DNA from: Clusia tigrina
Lineage: Eukaryota > Arthropoda > Insecta > Diptera > Clusiidae
Reading direction: 5' to 3'
Assembly (NCBI GenBank): GCA_920105625.2
Contig: OV050031.1
Location: 132,762,014 to 132,826,013, forward strand
Length of the DNA: 64,000 nt
Positions within the stretch are counted from its first letter, which is position 1. Every line of letters starts with the position of its first letter. Below are positions 45,811-59,683 of the stretch, piece by piece. The position numbers and the translations under genes were made by a program. The notes below the pieces were generated by a model. That model ran no database searches. It was not told the origin of the DNA and was given only the letters and a program-made list of their open reading frames with translations.

Positions 45811-45827
45811 TGGCGCAGTCGGCGGAG
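45811..45827 (+). promoter_or_regulatory. Primer-binding site, tRNA-Ser type
   Basis: TGGCGCAGTCGGCGGAG directly follows the 5' LTR; complementary to a tRNA-Ser 3' end as in the 17.6/297 group. Confidence 0.85.
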
Positions 45828-45961
45828 TTAATATCAAAAGATATTAATAATCGAATCTAAAAGTGAAACAAACAGTGCAATTAATAAGCTCAGTTGATAA
45901 ACAAATTTAAAAAAAAAAAAAGTGAAGCTAAATAAAATTAGAAAATCGTGGACTTTAACTC

Positions 45962-47185
45962 ATGAACCGCAACAAAGCTTTTGATTTAAATCGCCCACTT
46001 AACCAAAGCGAAATGGCAGAGCCAGTGGCAGAGCCTGTGGCAGAACTCGAGGCGATAATTCGACAGCAGGAAATCAAAATTAGGCAGCAACAGGAAATCA
46101 TAGAAATGCAGCAGCAGCAACAACAACATACCCAAAATATTCTAACAGCCGCTCAACCAGTAATTTACCAACAAGAAGGATATCAATTCAACATGACCGC
46201 AAAGGATGTCATCGAACAATTTCGGCGCTTGAAACCTCGTTCGGAAAACCACAGCCCAAGGTAATTTATAAACGCTGTAGATGCAAGTCTGTCACTATGC
46301 GGAACGAACGGGAATTTAGTGCAGTTTTGCCTCCGAATTGTGGCAGATGAAAAAATTCATGGCAACGCTGGTCGAAGGGTGAGGGAACTGCCAAGCTGTG
46401 CTTCGTGGGAAGAAATGAAGACGAAAATTCTTGAAACATCTAATCCAAGGAGAACCTATGCGAAAATTTTCAATCTCTGTCGGCCGGTGAAAGTAAGAAA
46501 TTTAAGAGAACTATTTAATATTTTTGAAAATTGTAAATTTGATATAATTGACATATATTTATCTGATCCATTAAAACCTGGTATCTATAGACCAGAGAAT
46601 GTATATAGGGGCCTGGTAGATATATTACTAGAAAAAAGTGACGGACCGATTAGAGCACATATTAATGAAAATGAAGGCCTAAATGAAATAATTGTAAAAT
46701 ATACAAAATTAAAGTTATTAGACGACAATAGGGCGATTTCTTATGACCATAAAAAATTTTTTAATAAAAACCACTCCCATTTTGAAAAAGGAACAGGTAA
46801 TAACTATCAATCCCCTCAAAAACAAAGTTTTAACAACTTCAATCAAAGAGTAAAGTTCAACCAAAATAACGACTGGCAACAGAGGTCGAACCCTCCACAA
46901 AAACAAAACTTTAATAACTATAATCAAACTGAAGACTTGAACAGAAAAAACGAGCCACGACAGAAATCTAACTCAAACTTTTCCCAAAATCGAAACTGTA
47001 ATTTTAACAATTCAAGTCAAACTCGAAATTCGAATTATCAAAACCGAAATTCTTATCAAAATAGTAGACAAACCCAACACACAAGTTTTTCTAACCAACA
47101 ACCCGAACCTATGGATATCGGCAATTTGCACGAAAAGGAAGATGTAAATTTTTTCACAATGTGGCCTCCTGCAGATTACCCATAA
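45962..47185 (+). pseudogene. gag: Errantivirus gag, one premature stop
   Basis: A single frame of 407 codons from ATG 45962, broken only by TAA at 46262-46264. The N-terminus has a Gln-rich coiled-coil-like stretch. The middle is capsid-like (FCLRIVADEKIHGNAGRRVRELPS; PRRTYAKIFNLCRPVKVRNLRELF). The C-terminus is Asn/Gln-rich with no CCHC knuckle, as usual in errantiviruses. It overlaps pol at the 3' end. Confidence 0.85.
47146..47155 (+). promoter_or_regulatory. Candidate -1 ribosomal frameshift site (gag-pol)
   Basis: AAATTTTTTC offers two overlapping X XXY YYZ heptamers (AAATTTT and TTTTTTC) in the gag zero frame. pol lies in the -1 frame and is open from here onward; gag ends ten codons later. 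Confidence 0.65.
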
Positions 47186-50100
47186 TAACCCTTACAATTG
47201 GCAATAGGAAAGTTAAGTATCTCATAGATACCGGATCTGATACCAGCATAATAAAACCAAATTTTTTAGAAAATTCATTCCCCACACAAAAACTTACTAC
47301 ACCCCTTTGGTACCGAACAATAAATGGAATTAATCACGTGACACATAAAATAATTACCCCTATACCTAGAGAATTCAATGTCTCGAGCACCTTCTCTTGG
47401 AAGGTGATTGATTTTGATAACATAATTTATTCCGCTATGATAGGTCAAAATTTTCTCATCCCTCTTAAAGCTAAGATTGATTTAGAGAAAAATTTAATTA
47501 CCATTTTAGAAAATACCCTACATTTTGGAAGTTTCACACCATACAATAGGCAGGAAATATGTGCACTTGAATTCAGCGATATGCAAAATTTAGATTTAGA
47601 GCATTTAAACTCTGAAGAAAGCCAATTGATTAAAAATTTATTACGAGAATTTAATGAATTATTTTATAAAGAAGGAGATAAACTCTCCGCCACCCAGGAA
47701 ATTAGACACAAAATAATAACTACGACGGACCAACCTATATATTCCAAAATTTACCGAGTACCACAAATACACGAACAAGAAATTCAAAAACAAGTAAGAG
47801 AAAAGTTGAAACAAAACATAATTAAAGAAAGCAAATCACCGTATAATAGTCCTTTGTGGGTAGTGCCAAAGAAGATAAAAAATTCCGGCGTTCAAAAATG
47901 GCGAGTTGTGGTCGATTATAGACAATTGAATGAAATCACTATAAACGATAAAGTCCCAATTCCTAATATGGATAGAATCCTCGACAACTTAGGCAAAGCT
48001 CAATATTTTTCTTCTATTGATCTTGCTAAAGGATTCCACCAGATCTTGATGAAAAAAAATGATATGGAAAAAACCGCTTTTTCCACCCCTTTTGGGCATT
48101 ATGAATTTATAAGAATGCCATTTGGGCTTAAGAACGCCCCGTCAACCTTCCAGAGACTCATGAATTCCGTGCTTCGTAATTACATAAATAAAATATGTGT
48201 GGTCTATTTGGACGACATCTAGATATTTAGTACATCGTTATCCGAGCATATAGAGAACATGAGAAAAATTTTTCAAAAACTAAGGGAAGTGGGACTTAAA
48301 ATCCAAATTAACAAATGCAATTTCTTAAAAAAAGAAACTGAATTTTTAGGGCATGTACTTACACCTGAAGGTATAAGGCCAAACCCAAACAAAATTGTGG
48401 TGATTCAAAAATTGAAGCTCCCTACAACACAAAAGCGAATTAAATCATTTTTAGGCATCACAGGTTTCTACAGAAAATTTATTAAAGACTATTCCAAAAT
48501 AGCATATCCTATGGTAACGAATTTGAAAAATCATACAAAGGTCAACATAAGAGACCCAAACTACATAGTTGCTTTTGAGAAACTGAAGGACATTATAACA
48601 TATCCTCCTATTTTGAGGTACCCTAACTTCAATAAACGTTTCAAGCTTACTACCGACGCCAGCAACTTTGCATTTGGTGCAGTTTTATCCCAAGAAGGCC
48701 ATCCAATTTCGTTTGCGTCGCGAACTTTAAACAACCATGAACCTTATATTTTTGGAAGAGAGTTCGATCTGCAAACGGATCATCAACCACTTAAGTGATT
48801 GCAAGCAAAGAATTCAGGCAAAGACATAAATCCAAGACTGCAACGATGGTTAGTACAGTTAGGGGAATATGATGCAAAAATCGACTATATTAAAGGCAAA
48901 GAAAATAAAATAGCTGATTTTCTAAGCCGAATCAATTGCGATACTTGCGAAATAAACAGAATCGAAACTAATAGCTCAAAAAACGATTCAGTACCCTTTT
49001 CTGAAGATGAAGGAAAACCTGAAAAAATTACAACAAGGGCAGTTATACACCGTGAACCTAACAGTCCTAAAAAACCAATAGAATCAAATCAAATTCTAAA
49101 AACTAACGCACTAGATTTCGACAATTTGGGAATCTCCTTAAACGAAATGCTTATGATTAAAAATTTAAATGTTGGAGAGCATGAGGAGCAGTCAGCAGCT
49201 TCCATGGCAGTTCAAACTGACCATTCTCAAGAAGAAAATTCAAACGAAATTGTGAGCATTAATAACCATGGCGAACCAGCAGAGGGCGAAACTGTCCATT
49301 CACAAGCTGAGAACTTTAACGACCATTTCCCTATTCTCGACACAATTGTAAACCGTTTTAAGATCCAATTAATTTTAATAGAAAGTAAGGAAGTTGAGAT
49401 GACAACTATTTTCAATAACAAAAGAATTTTTATCGATAAACAAAACCTTTATTCTAAAAATGTTATCAATATAGTCCGAAGACATATTGATAAGAAAAAA
49501 GTTGCGTTATTTTCCGAGCTCAATGATCATTAATTCCATAAATTACAACGAATTTTATTGGATACATACCCAAGTGCAGAAAGGATATCTTTTGTGAAAT
49601 GTAGTTATATTGCCAAAGATATTCAAGATGAAGATGAACTAAATAAACAGATATCACTTTTCCATAAACACGAAGTAGGTCATGCAGGAATTATGCCAAC
49701 CTATGAGGGTATAAAACATAAAGTTTATCACCCACAATTAAAAACTAAATTACATGAAATTATTAACAATTACGACATATGTTCCGGAGGAAAATATGAC
49801 CGCAATCCAATCAAAAACAAATACCCTTTCACAGAAACTCCAACCACACTAAATGAAATTGTCCATGTGGATACTTATGTTAATAGTAAGCAATTTTCAT
49901 TGACAAATTCTCAAAACATGCTGTCTGTTTTCATCTACCTGATAGAAATAATCAGACCATTATAAGTAAAATAAATGAATTTTCATGCCACAAAACCAAA
50001 TAGTCATACAGGAAATTCGGATATTGAACGCCTAAATAATACTTTAACAGAAAAAATTAGGACGCTTAATCTCGAAGAAAAACTCCCAATAGTTACAAAT

Positions 50101-50470
50101 GACGAAAGCCATAAAATTTTACAATAACACAGTACACAGCACTATCAAATGTACTCCATTTGACATAATAAATGGAACAATAGATCATGAACTTCTCAGA
50201 AGAAGAATAGAAAGTAGAAAAAAGCAGGCTATTCAAAAACTGAACCGCAATAGGGAATTTTACAAAGAAAAAAGAGAAACAGGGTTTATAAAGAACTACA
50301 GAAGTTTAAGGCACAAAGAAAAACCAAAATTTATAAAACGTAATTTAGAAAATATCCATACAACAAATATAAAAAGACCCTCTAAATTTGCAGGTGCTGG
50401 TATTCACAATGATGTTGATGATGCACATGACCAAAACACAGGGAATACTTCAAATCAGCCCAATTATTGA
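47149..50470 (+). pseudogene. pol: Errantivirus pol (protease-RT-RNase H-integrase)
   Basis: Protease DTGSDTSII (about 47225). RT with VVDYRQLNEIT, FSSIDLAKGFHQI, FGLKNAPSTFQRLM and YLDD. RNase H with TTDASNFAFGAVL and TDHQPLK. Integrase zinc region (HKHEVGHAG...YDIC), first catalytic D in VHVDTY (about 49868), last E in DIERLNN (about 50024). Lesions: TAG 48220-48222 right after YLDDI, TGA 48796-48798, TAA 49531-49533. An RNase H deletion of about 20 codons before GREFDLQTDH removes the usual catalytic Glu region. An integrase core deletion near 49955 removes the middle catalytic Asp and shifts frame. Cannot replicate itself. Confidence 0.9.
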
Positions 50471-51652
50471 AGAGTCGGGTTATGCACAAATCAAATTGCG
50501 AAAAGTCGAAATAGTTAACCAATCTACTACAATTCTACATGTAATTGACACTATAGAACTAAACAACATTGTGAACCAAATCGAAAACAATATCAATAAT
50601 TTAGATTTGCATAACAGGGAAATTATTGAAGTAGAAATAAAAACTATTGCCAAATACTAAAGTCAGCTATAGAAGACGACAGAGCAAACATAAAAAATAC
50701 TATAGACGAACTAAAGAAAAGACACAATGAAATTATACGACGACTTTTGTATGCTGACCAAATATTTAAACTGACTTACCTAAAAAGAAAAATTGAACAC
50801 ATACAGGACAACATAGCATCCGCTAAGAACCATATTTTACACCCTAGTATACTGACATCTGAGGAAATAGACAAATTTGACATAGACTTCTCTAAATTAA
50901 GGCTTATGAAAATCGACGTTTTAAATTACAAAGAAGGCCTAGTTATTCTTGCAATAAAAGTACCAACAGATTTTATGGAAGTAGACCTAAATCTAATAAC
51001 CTCTTTGCCATCTAGGAAACACTTTCAAATAGAAGAGGCTAACGAATTGATCATAAAAATTGAAAATACTTTTTATACCTACGAGAAAAATGTAATGCTA
51101 AAAAACCTAAAACGAAGCAAAAATTGTATTTTCAGAAACAAATGCCAATTAATTTTTGACTATAAAACAAAAATAGAGCAAATTGATGATGAAACAATCG
51201 TTGTAAAAAATTCTGTAGATATTAAAATTGTAAACAAATGCGACCAACGAAATTTGACAATTGACGGAAACTATTTAATAAGTTTCGCTAATTGCGAAAT
51301 TGAAATTGATCATGAAAAATTTTTTAATCAAAAAGAAATAATGAACGATAAATTGTTCTACCCTGTTAACAAATTAAATCAGTCATATGAAATTGAACCA
51401 CATTTTAAGAAAATAGCAATTGAAAATTTCAAGAACAACGAAGCTATCGAAGAATTAATTTTCCATAAAAATATTTCCTATGGAATAAACGCAACCTTTT
51501 TATTCTTAGTTGTCATGATAATTCTAATTGTAATATATATTTTCAAAAAAAGAAACAGTCAAATTAAAATAGTCAATAAAAAGAAAAAAAATACTTTTGA
51601 AGATATTGAACTCAAGACTATTATTGAAGTAAAAATTAAATTGAATTCTTAA
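50409..51652 (+). pseudogene. env: Errantivirus env (full copy)
   Basis: First ATG at 50409 lies just after a TTTGCAG splice-acceptor-like site (50387-50393), fitting the spliced env mRNA of gypsy-type elements; it overlaps the pol end. The N-terminal frame stops at 50658-50660. The remainder, including the C-terminal transmembrane segment and KK-rich tail, continues in another frame after a one-base shift near 50645-50655. Identical lesion to copy A. Confidence 0.82.
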
Positions 51653-51878
51653 TAATTATTGTTTAACTATAAGAAACTAGTAAGTTAAAGAAATTTTGTT
51701 TTCAACTTTAATAATTGTACTACTATTATATTTTTGTTTAAGTAATTTTTTTTAGTAAGAAAAAATTGTTTGATGTTAATTTGTATGATACTCGTTCTCA
51801 AACTTAAAAAGCCAATCGGGATTTAAATAAAAAAAAATATATGACGACTCAGGAGAGTCTTTTGTCTAAGCGGTGAGA

Positions 51879-52273
51879 AGTTACGTTCCAGACGCAACCC
51901 AATACCCTTTTTCCGCTAAAATCATTTCATTAAGCTTATATCCGCAGAAAAATATTTTCAACGGAAACTCTGAAAATATTTTCCCACACAATTAATTTAG
52001 TGTATACTTTATGCACCTTTCATTTTCGCTGATAAAGCATATTTCTCACACAAACTCATTGTAGTATATGTTTTATGCACCTTACATTTTTGCTGATAAA
52101 GCATATCTTGGCACTTTAGAATTGAGGAACGAGGTAGCTTAAGATATTTTAAGTCAGTCTTAAGATTCACGACAACTGTTAAAGTCGTAAAATTTGCAAC
52201 AAAATAAATAAACGTTAAACATTCTAAAGAATTGTGTTTTATTTTTCTTGTCAAAAGACATTAAAAACCTAAT
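51879..52273 (+). repeat. Errantivirus 3' LTR (copy B)
   Basis: Identical to 1335-1729 except a at 51940 in place of t at 1396. Confidence 0.93.
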
Positions 52274-52771
52274 CGCAAGCCATGGCGTAAAACGCAGAAA
52301 AAATATTTCTCATCGAATTCATTGAATTTTACAGCTAAATTTTGATGAGTAAATTTTAATAAGTAAACCTTTTCCTTTTTCGGTACCAATTTTTCATCCA
52401 AATTCATTTTTTTGGTTCTTTTGTTTTTAATTCATTTCTTTCTATTTCAAACATACTGCAACCGCAGCCAAAATTCTTTTATCCGCGTCTGACATTGTCG
52501 TCCACACACCGAAAGAGTAAATGAAAAATGAATGATTGAGAAAATGTTTTGAATGTTTTAAACATTTACCTATCACCTTTGTAAAGTAGTTATCCACACT
52601 TAAAAAAAATAAATAAATTGGTTGAAAATTACGGGTGGCAGAGACACAGACGCTTTTTGTCATTTTGTTTTATATATTTATACTGCGTGAAATTATCTGT
52701 TTTGAAAAGAAAAGAAAGTTGAATTTATATTGTGTTGAAAATCATTTATTTGGAATTTTTCCACATTTTTT
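52274..52771. other. Non-coding flank, copy B
   Basis: Copy of 1730-2227, starting with the right-hand CGCA target duplication. No gene. Confidence 0.6.
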
Positions 52772-55700
52772 TCAATGTAACGCAGCTTGATAAACAACAT
52801 TTTTTGTTTTCTGTTCCGGTGCCTGAATGTACAGAGAATATGGTTTTCCAACTCGTGAACACGCCACGTATAGCTGGCCGTGTGAAAAACATGGCATTTC
52901 CAGATTTAGGCCACACACTTCCAGCGACTGTCCTTGTGACCTGTTGATTGTCATTGCAAATGCAAGTTTCTCTGGAAACTGACTACGTTTGAACTGAAGT
53001 GGCAAATAGTTAGAACTCAAAGGAATTCATGGAATCAAGCATTCTGCCCCCTTGTAAATCCATTTCAAAATACTTGCAACTATCACATTATTTGATAGCT
53101 GCGCCACAATCAGTCGGGTTCTATTATACAGTTTCGGCGCATGAAGATTGCGAAGCATAATAATGACAGATCCAACTTTGAGACGCAAATGATGCGGCGG
53201 CATGCCAGGCAAATCCAAAGAATTTAGAAATTCCACTGGATAATTCACGGCTTCGTCTTCATTTTCAACACGATCGATCGATTTGTATGAGCGCAAATTT
53301 CCCGGAATTTGACTTGGAATCGTCTAGTTTAAGTCATTAACATCGGTATTTTTGGCAGCTAAAATTGCGCGTGCACTCAACCAATCGTAGTTACGATAAT
53401 TTTGGCCAATGTTCGGATAAACATTCGTGATGAGTTCAGCTTTCGTTGAAGTGAATTGACAAATGGCAGGTGGAATTGATTTAAAAGATGGAAGTATCAA
53501 CCGGAATTTGCCCATTTCCAGTTCTTAGCAGTTCTTTAGAGAAAACTTCCGCGGTGCTATCCTGTTGCAGGACACACGCATACTCATAGTCAATCGTATG
53601 GTTCTCACGTACCGCCACAAATACGATGACTTGAGACATGCTTTGAATCCATCCGCCGCTGTTGATTTCGGAATAACAGGAAGTTTTTGTCGAAAATCGC
53701 CTGCTAACAGTATCATTGCGCCACTAAAGCGAAATTATTATTCCGCAGATCTTTCATGTACGCAATGCCATTTTGAGATCGTATTGTGGCTAAAATCAAT
53801 GATATCAGGAACGTTTTCCCAGTTTCGCCGGGCACATCAAGAAAAAATAGTCCACCGTTTCCATCATTGACAGCCTTCATCATTTCATCATACGCACTCT
53901 TTTGATGCTCATTCAATAATGGAACATTTCTATGTACTTGTTGTGCCAATGTTATTCTGTCGTATGCACGCTCACGTTCCAATTCACGATTCAGTACATC
54001 TCTGATTTGACGATTTGGCGCTTGCATATGAATTTCAGTCAATAGTTTGCCACTCATAAGCAAACACAAATCTTCAATCAACACCAATGCTTCATTGTAG
54101 ATGTCATCGTTCATTTGCAATTCTGAATTCCATGTTGCCACTCGAATACGATGTAAAATGTCTTCGGCAATGTAATTTTTTTACGTATCCCATAATTGAC
54201 GCGGATGTGAAGGCTGACATGTCGAAATGATCATCGCGAAAAGTGTGCGAACTTCAGTGGCATGCGAAGTAGCAATCGCGTCGTCCATCGTTTGATTCCA
54301 GTGATTATCATGTTCCAGCAATTGTAATTGCTGGCATGCTTCTCGAAAAGTTGCACACACTGTACCATTTACAGTACGCAATGACTCAAATGAAGTTGAA
54401 CCGCGTACATTAATCAATAGCAATAGAAGGTAGAAGCAATCGTCGTTTTTCGGGTGGATTGTGTAAATTCGTCCTAATGCATTAGTTGAGAACATACCTG
54501 GATGTCCATCTACTGGATGTCCATCTACTTGCTGTCTGCGTAACCATATCTTCGACGATGAATTCCATGTATAATATCGAGGCATTTCCGAATAAAGCAA
54601 TGTTCTCGCAAACGGATCACTGGCGCAAGTTGAGAAAAAACTCGTCAATGTTGTTGCTGGTGGTGTTTCCGCTCGCTGTACTGCATTCTCTGGGTTGAAA
54701 TACACTCTTTGGCCATTCTCCAAATGAGCTGCGAGATGCACAACAGTCGGAAAACGCTCTTGAATTACAAAAAATATTCATGAATATATAAAAATATTCT
54801 CCAAAACGCTTCATTGCAGTTCACGTATCGACCCATTTGATACTTGCTGATCTCATCTCGTTCAAGGCCAATAAACGCCATGTCGCTTCCTTTGGTGACG
54901 TACTTGCAAACGTATTTGATCGATTTCACAGAACTGCAATACACAACATTGATATGAGTTTTGAATGTTTTAGACAATATTGGCGAATATGGTACGATCC
55001 ATGTGTTGTCAACTTCGATATTCACTCCTCTAAATTGAATGCTGAATGTTCTGCCATTGTTGTCTGATGAGCGACGCCGATAGAGTGGATATCCATCACT
55101 TCCAGTTTGCGTTTCCGAAAGAAAAGCACGTGGATAGTGTTTCGTGCATTTATTGTCAGACATACAAACCGAAGTGGGATTGTAGTATCCGCAAGGTCCA
55201 TGAACCATATTGGTTTTCATCACTTCGTATAATTCTGGATCTATCTCTGGATCAGAAATTTCCGCAGATATGAGTACATCCAGCATCTCACAGCACCATA
55301 TATACATTGCTTCACGATAAAGTCCATCAAATATCGTAGCTGTTGTTTGAAAACTCGTGCTGTGACATCGTGACGATCGCTTGCTGATTGACCGCGATTC
55401 AATAATTCCGTTATCTGTGGGCATGTGCCTTGGGCTGCCAATGTATGTTGATGGCAAAATCGTGAATCGGCCAAGGTTTGTCACATCTTCATCGCTATTG
55501 ACCGCATCTCGCAAGTGAATATACTCTTCAGATCGAAGCTTGGTCTGATTGAAGCGAATAAAATTGAGTCGTTCTGTCTCCATCGTCACGTACATATCAA
55601 CTGCATACTGTTGAAATAATCGGCGATATCTCAAGAGATGGTTGTCAATTCCTTCGCGAATCATCAATCGATACGCGTCAAAGTTGCGCTGACCTTCTTA

Positions 55701-56912
55701 TTTGTATCGACTCCTAAAAGTTAACAAAAAATTAAGTTACAATCAAGAGTGTTTGTTTTTCTTTTACTAACCATTGGTAGGATTGATCATGTTGTATCTC
55801 AAGTGACATCCATCTTCACCACAGCAGAACATAAGCGGATATTGTAGTGAGTCATACGATCGATGGGTTTCATTGATTCGCTCTAATGCATCTCCAGCTC
55901 GACGTTTAATAACAATATCACGGGATTATAAATTATCGCCAACAACAACAATTGATATTTCATCGGCCGTCGGTGCATTATATTGCCGTTCATGAGTGCC
56001 TGCTGGTCGTTTGTCCGCTTTTATGACGATTCTGTGATCATCAGATGGCATCTTTTCTAACGAAGTTTTGAATAACCGAATTAGTTCGTTGTGTTCATGC
56101 AACATTTCTTGCAATTGCTGCACAATTTCTCTCTTCGTCGCATTGAAAATTGCACAACGTCGATCCACTTCTTCATTTGAATCTCCAAGGAAATATATTT
56201 GGAGATGTTTGTGATCTTGATCCGGATGCGGCAACAGCGATCCAGCAAGAAGATAAATTTGCCCGTGAATCTGTATAGTTGCAGACAAATATGTTAATTT
56301 CTGTATTTTATTGGCGAGATAATAAGTGTTAGAAATTTTGAAATAAGTGTTAGATCATTTGATAACAATCGCTATACATCTTGGAATTTTATAAAACATT
56401 CGAATTTGGTGATTCACCGTAAAGCAATGACCGCAATGGCTCTGGTGGAGGAAGTAACTCTGGTAATTTCACTTTTCCGCTTGCGCAACACAATCCGGCT
56501 GGTTCTTTTGGAAATTTCAGTGCATCGCAATGCGGGCAAACGACAGACATCGAAGCAAATCGAACTGATGCTTGCGCACCGTATTCAATGTCCGGCTCAT
56601 ATCGAAAGGCTGCACGTTCGATATTCACATTAGGCAATCGTTGTTGTTGCTGGCGTTGTCGGTGAGCAGCCAAATGTTGTTCTCTTGCTTCATGAATTTC
56701 CTGAGCACGAACTTGTCTTCTTCTCAATCGTTGTTACTCATTGTAAGCTTCGTGAGCCTCTTGTGATTGTCGCGCACGATGTTCAATCATTCCGATTCGA
56801 GCAGATTCTCTTGCAGTAGCATTTGCCTCTTCCGTATGACGTGCTGTATAATTACGTTGGTCCGTTGTAAGTCGGGAATGCCGACCGATATTAGCGCGAC
56901 CTCTTTGTGGCA
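52772..56912 (-). pseudogene. Helitron RepHel relic A, second copy
   Basis: Base-for-base copy of 2228-6368 as far as I compared, including the missing FTCNP and HUH motifs (junctions near 55279 and 55430) and the GETGKT Walker A. Deletions therefore predate the duplication. Confidence 0.88.
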
Positions 56913-57769
56913 TCGTAACAAATTTCAATCTGTAATTGATCACTTTGTATGAAACACACATAAAGTTTTCACGGAATAATTTTCAATAATTTACCTTTTG
57001 AAGAACCGAAATAAAGAAAGCAAACGACCGAAATTGAACGATTCAAATAATTTACAAATCAGCTGAAGAAATAACACAAATAAATTCCAAAGGAAATGAG
57101 GTTAGGTATTCACCAACAAACAAAAATAATGAACTCACTTTTTTTGTTTGAAATGTCAATAATTTCACCCAAAAACTGATGATCCACAGATTTTAAATTA
57201 AATATTTCGTGAATGTAAACAATTTAACAATTTAATGGAATGAATTTAACTCGAGAAATCAATTAAAATTTGGAAAAATGTCAGAAAGTCAATTGACCAT
57301 GTCCGCACTGTTCGAATAAACAAATCAGAAAGAACAAATAATATACGCAGCTGTCAAAATAAATAAGCGTCTACAGCTCCATATGTTGAGTTATTGGAGT
57401 ATCAGTCAGTGCTTACAACACCAATATGAAACTAAATGTGCGCGTGCCACACCACGCACATACAAAAAAAATGAGAACAAAAAGTGAGATTAGGTTTTTC
57501 GAATTTTCCGAATTTTCCGACTTTTCCGAATGTTTTGAGATCGATAGATTTGCAAGAAACAATTGGAAAAAAAAATTTGAAAGAAAAAAAATTTTGTACG
57601 GAAAAAAGACCTTTTTGGAATTTTTAAATTTTCCGACTTTTCTTCAAGAAGAGTATAAGGTTTTTTTATTTCTAAACCTTCCCAGATCCACAACGAACAA
57701 CCTCTGAAAATTCCATCAATATTGGTCCAGCCGTTCTCGAGCCTTAGCGTCACTATAACAAACAAACAT
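56913..57769. other. Helitron upstream region, copy B
   Basis: Copy of 6369-7225, with the TTTTCCGA run at 57495-57531 and the possible RTE-like 3' fragment at 57709-57789. No gene. Confidence 0.4.
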
Positions 57770-58434
57770 TCATTTATATATATATAGATATGGTTTTGAA
57801 ATTATTTCTTTTATGTTGTTTAAAGGAAGAAGAATTAGATGTAGGTCTTCGAAAGGCTTTACTTCTAGAATAGGTATTTTTATGCTGAAAATTATATTCG
57901 TATTATTATAATAGACTTGTAAATATAATATATTATACAGATGTTCTTTTGATATAATTTTCAGTGACTGCCTTAACAAATGATTATAGACGTTTTCTAT
58001 TTCTTATTTATTTATTATTTATTTGGTATTACATTTAATTTGGCTAAAACTATTGGTTCTGCTATGTTAGTTATGTGTGTATTTAGCAGATCTATATTGT
58101 AATTAATTTCGTTCATAAGTTGCACCTCCCTAGCTATATTTCCGTCTTTTTCTATTCTAATATTTGTTAGTTTAGAATTTTGTAATATATATTTTGTTAT
58201 TATTTTTCTGATTATATATATGAGATGTTGTGTAGTTGTGTTAATGTATCTACCATATGTGTATTAAGTTTTTGTTGATTTCCTAAAAAGTGTTCTGGTT
58301 TGAATGGTTTAAGTATTCGGACTGCATTCGTTGAGAACAGTCAGTCGCGTTAGAATTTCTTCCTTCTGCTACTGATAGTTTTACACTTTTCTTAATCCTC
58401 ATATACCTTTGAAAACAAACAACAACAACAAAAA
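57770..58434 (-). pseudogene. Errantivirus env fragment, copy B
   Basis: Copy of 7226-7890; same readable block at 57770-57979. Confidence 0.65.
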
Positions 58435-58493
58435 ACCGGATTTAAAAAAAATAAATACAAATAAAAAGCCATTGTCACACTGCCTTATTAATC

Positions 58494-59683
58494 ATGACCT
58501 CCTCTTCGGGAGTTAATCGATTCGCGCAGCACGCCTCCACCAAAACGACCAAAGGATCAAAATTTTAACTCACAAAATCCTAACGATTTCTTAACAATAG
58601 ACCTAATTACTAACAAAAAAGCAAAATTGAGAACAAACAATTACAATCATTTCATATATTTTTTGTTTCAAAAGCATTAGAAAGCATAAAGCAACTCCGA
58701 AAAGCCTGAAAAACTGCATTCACTCGCGAAGGCGACTTCTCTACGTCTTCTCTTTTTCAAAAGCTACAAAATACCAAACGAAATAAAAATTCGATTCCTT
58801 AACTTCAAAGTCGATTCACATATACCACCAACTTTGTAATGCAAAAACTGCATTTGATTAGATCATTCGAAACAATTTTGCAAGTGTGAATTTAAAAGTG
58901 AAATCTGCTCCCCTAGCACACATGATCCTGTAACGTGCAAAAATGTAGAATGTGCAAATTGCAAGAATGAACACAGTTCATCTTACAAAAATTGTCCAAG
59001 CATAATCAAAAGAAACCAAATAAAACAAATAAAAATAACAAATAACTGTACTTACGATGAAGCTACGACAATCGCAGGCGATAACAAAAGCACATCTTTC
59101 TCTATTGAAATTTCCACTGAGACCCTAGAAAAGCAATAACAAAACGCAATAAAAGAATTGAAGTCTGCCGCAATAAGCAAAGAAGAAACAGTAAATCTTA
59201 GAAGATGTTATTGAGATATTCAAAAAATATCTACCACACAATAAACTCTCAGCAATATTCCCAGGCGACCCTAGAAAAGCAATAATAAAACGCAATAAAA
59301 GAATTGAACTCTGAAGCAAAGTAACAACATACAAGCATCACTAAATAATACAAATGTAATTTCAAATAAACTACACCATCCACAAATATTAAGAAAATTA
59401 CTCAAGCAACACTAGTAATAATCCTAAACTCATCAAAACCAATACATCAGTAAACACAACATCTGCATTAAAGTCAGAAAATATAAACTAATATAATACC
59501 AAATACACAACTCCAACATTATCCTATTTTAACCAACCTACAACAAATTCAATCCTTTCAAACTCCATAGCACATAAAACTAAGACACCAGAATATCGAA
59601 CACAATAAAACACTATAATTTCCCATGACTCAAATTGAATTTCAAAAGAAGAAGCTCTACTCGATATAACTTTATGTATATCA
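58494..59683 (+). pseudogene. I-like ORF1, copy B
   Basis: Copy of 7950-9139, including the zinc-knuckle block (58919-59014) and the internal repeat (59122 and 59268). Confidence 0.7.

Larger units (their letters stand above)
45440..52273 (+). mobile_element. Full-length errantivirus (Ty3/gypsy with env), defective
   Basis: This 6834-bp element has LTRs of 371 and 395 bp, a tRNA-Ser primer site, gag, pol and env, and CGCA target duplications at 45436-45439 and 52274-52277. The AGTTAC...AAT ends, 4-bp duplication, tRNA-Ser primer and env place it with the insect errantiviruses related to 17.6/297/ZAM. The LTRs differ by three substitutions and a 24-bp deletion, so the insertion is moderately old. 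All three genes are broken. Confidence 0.93.
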
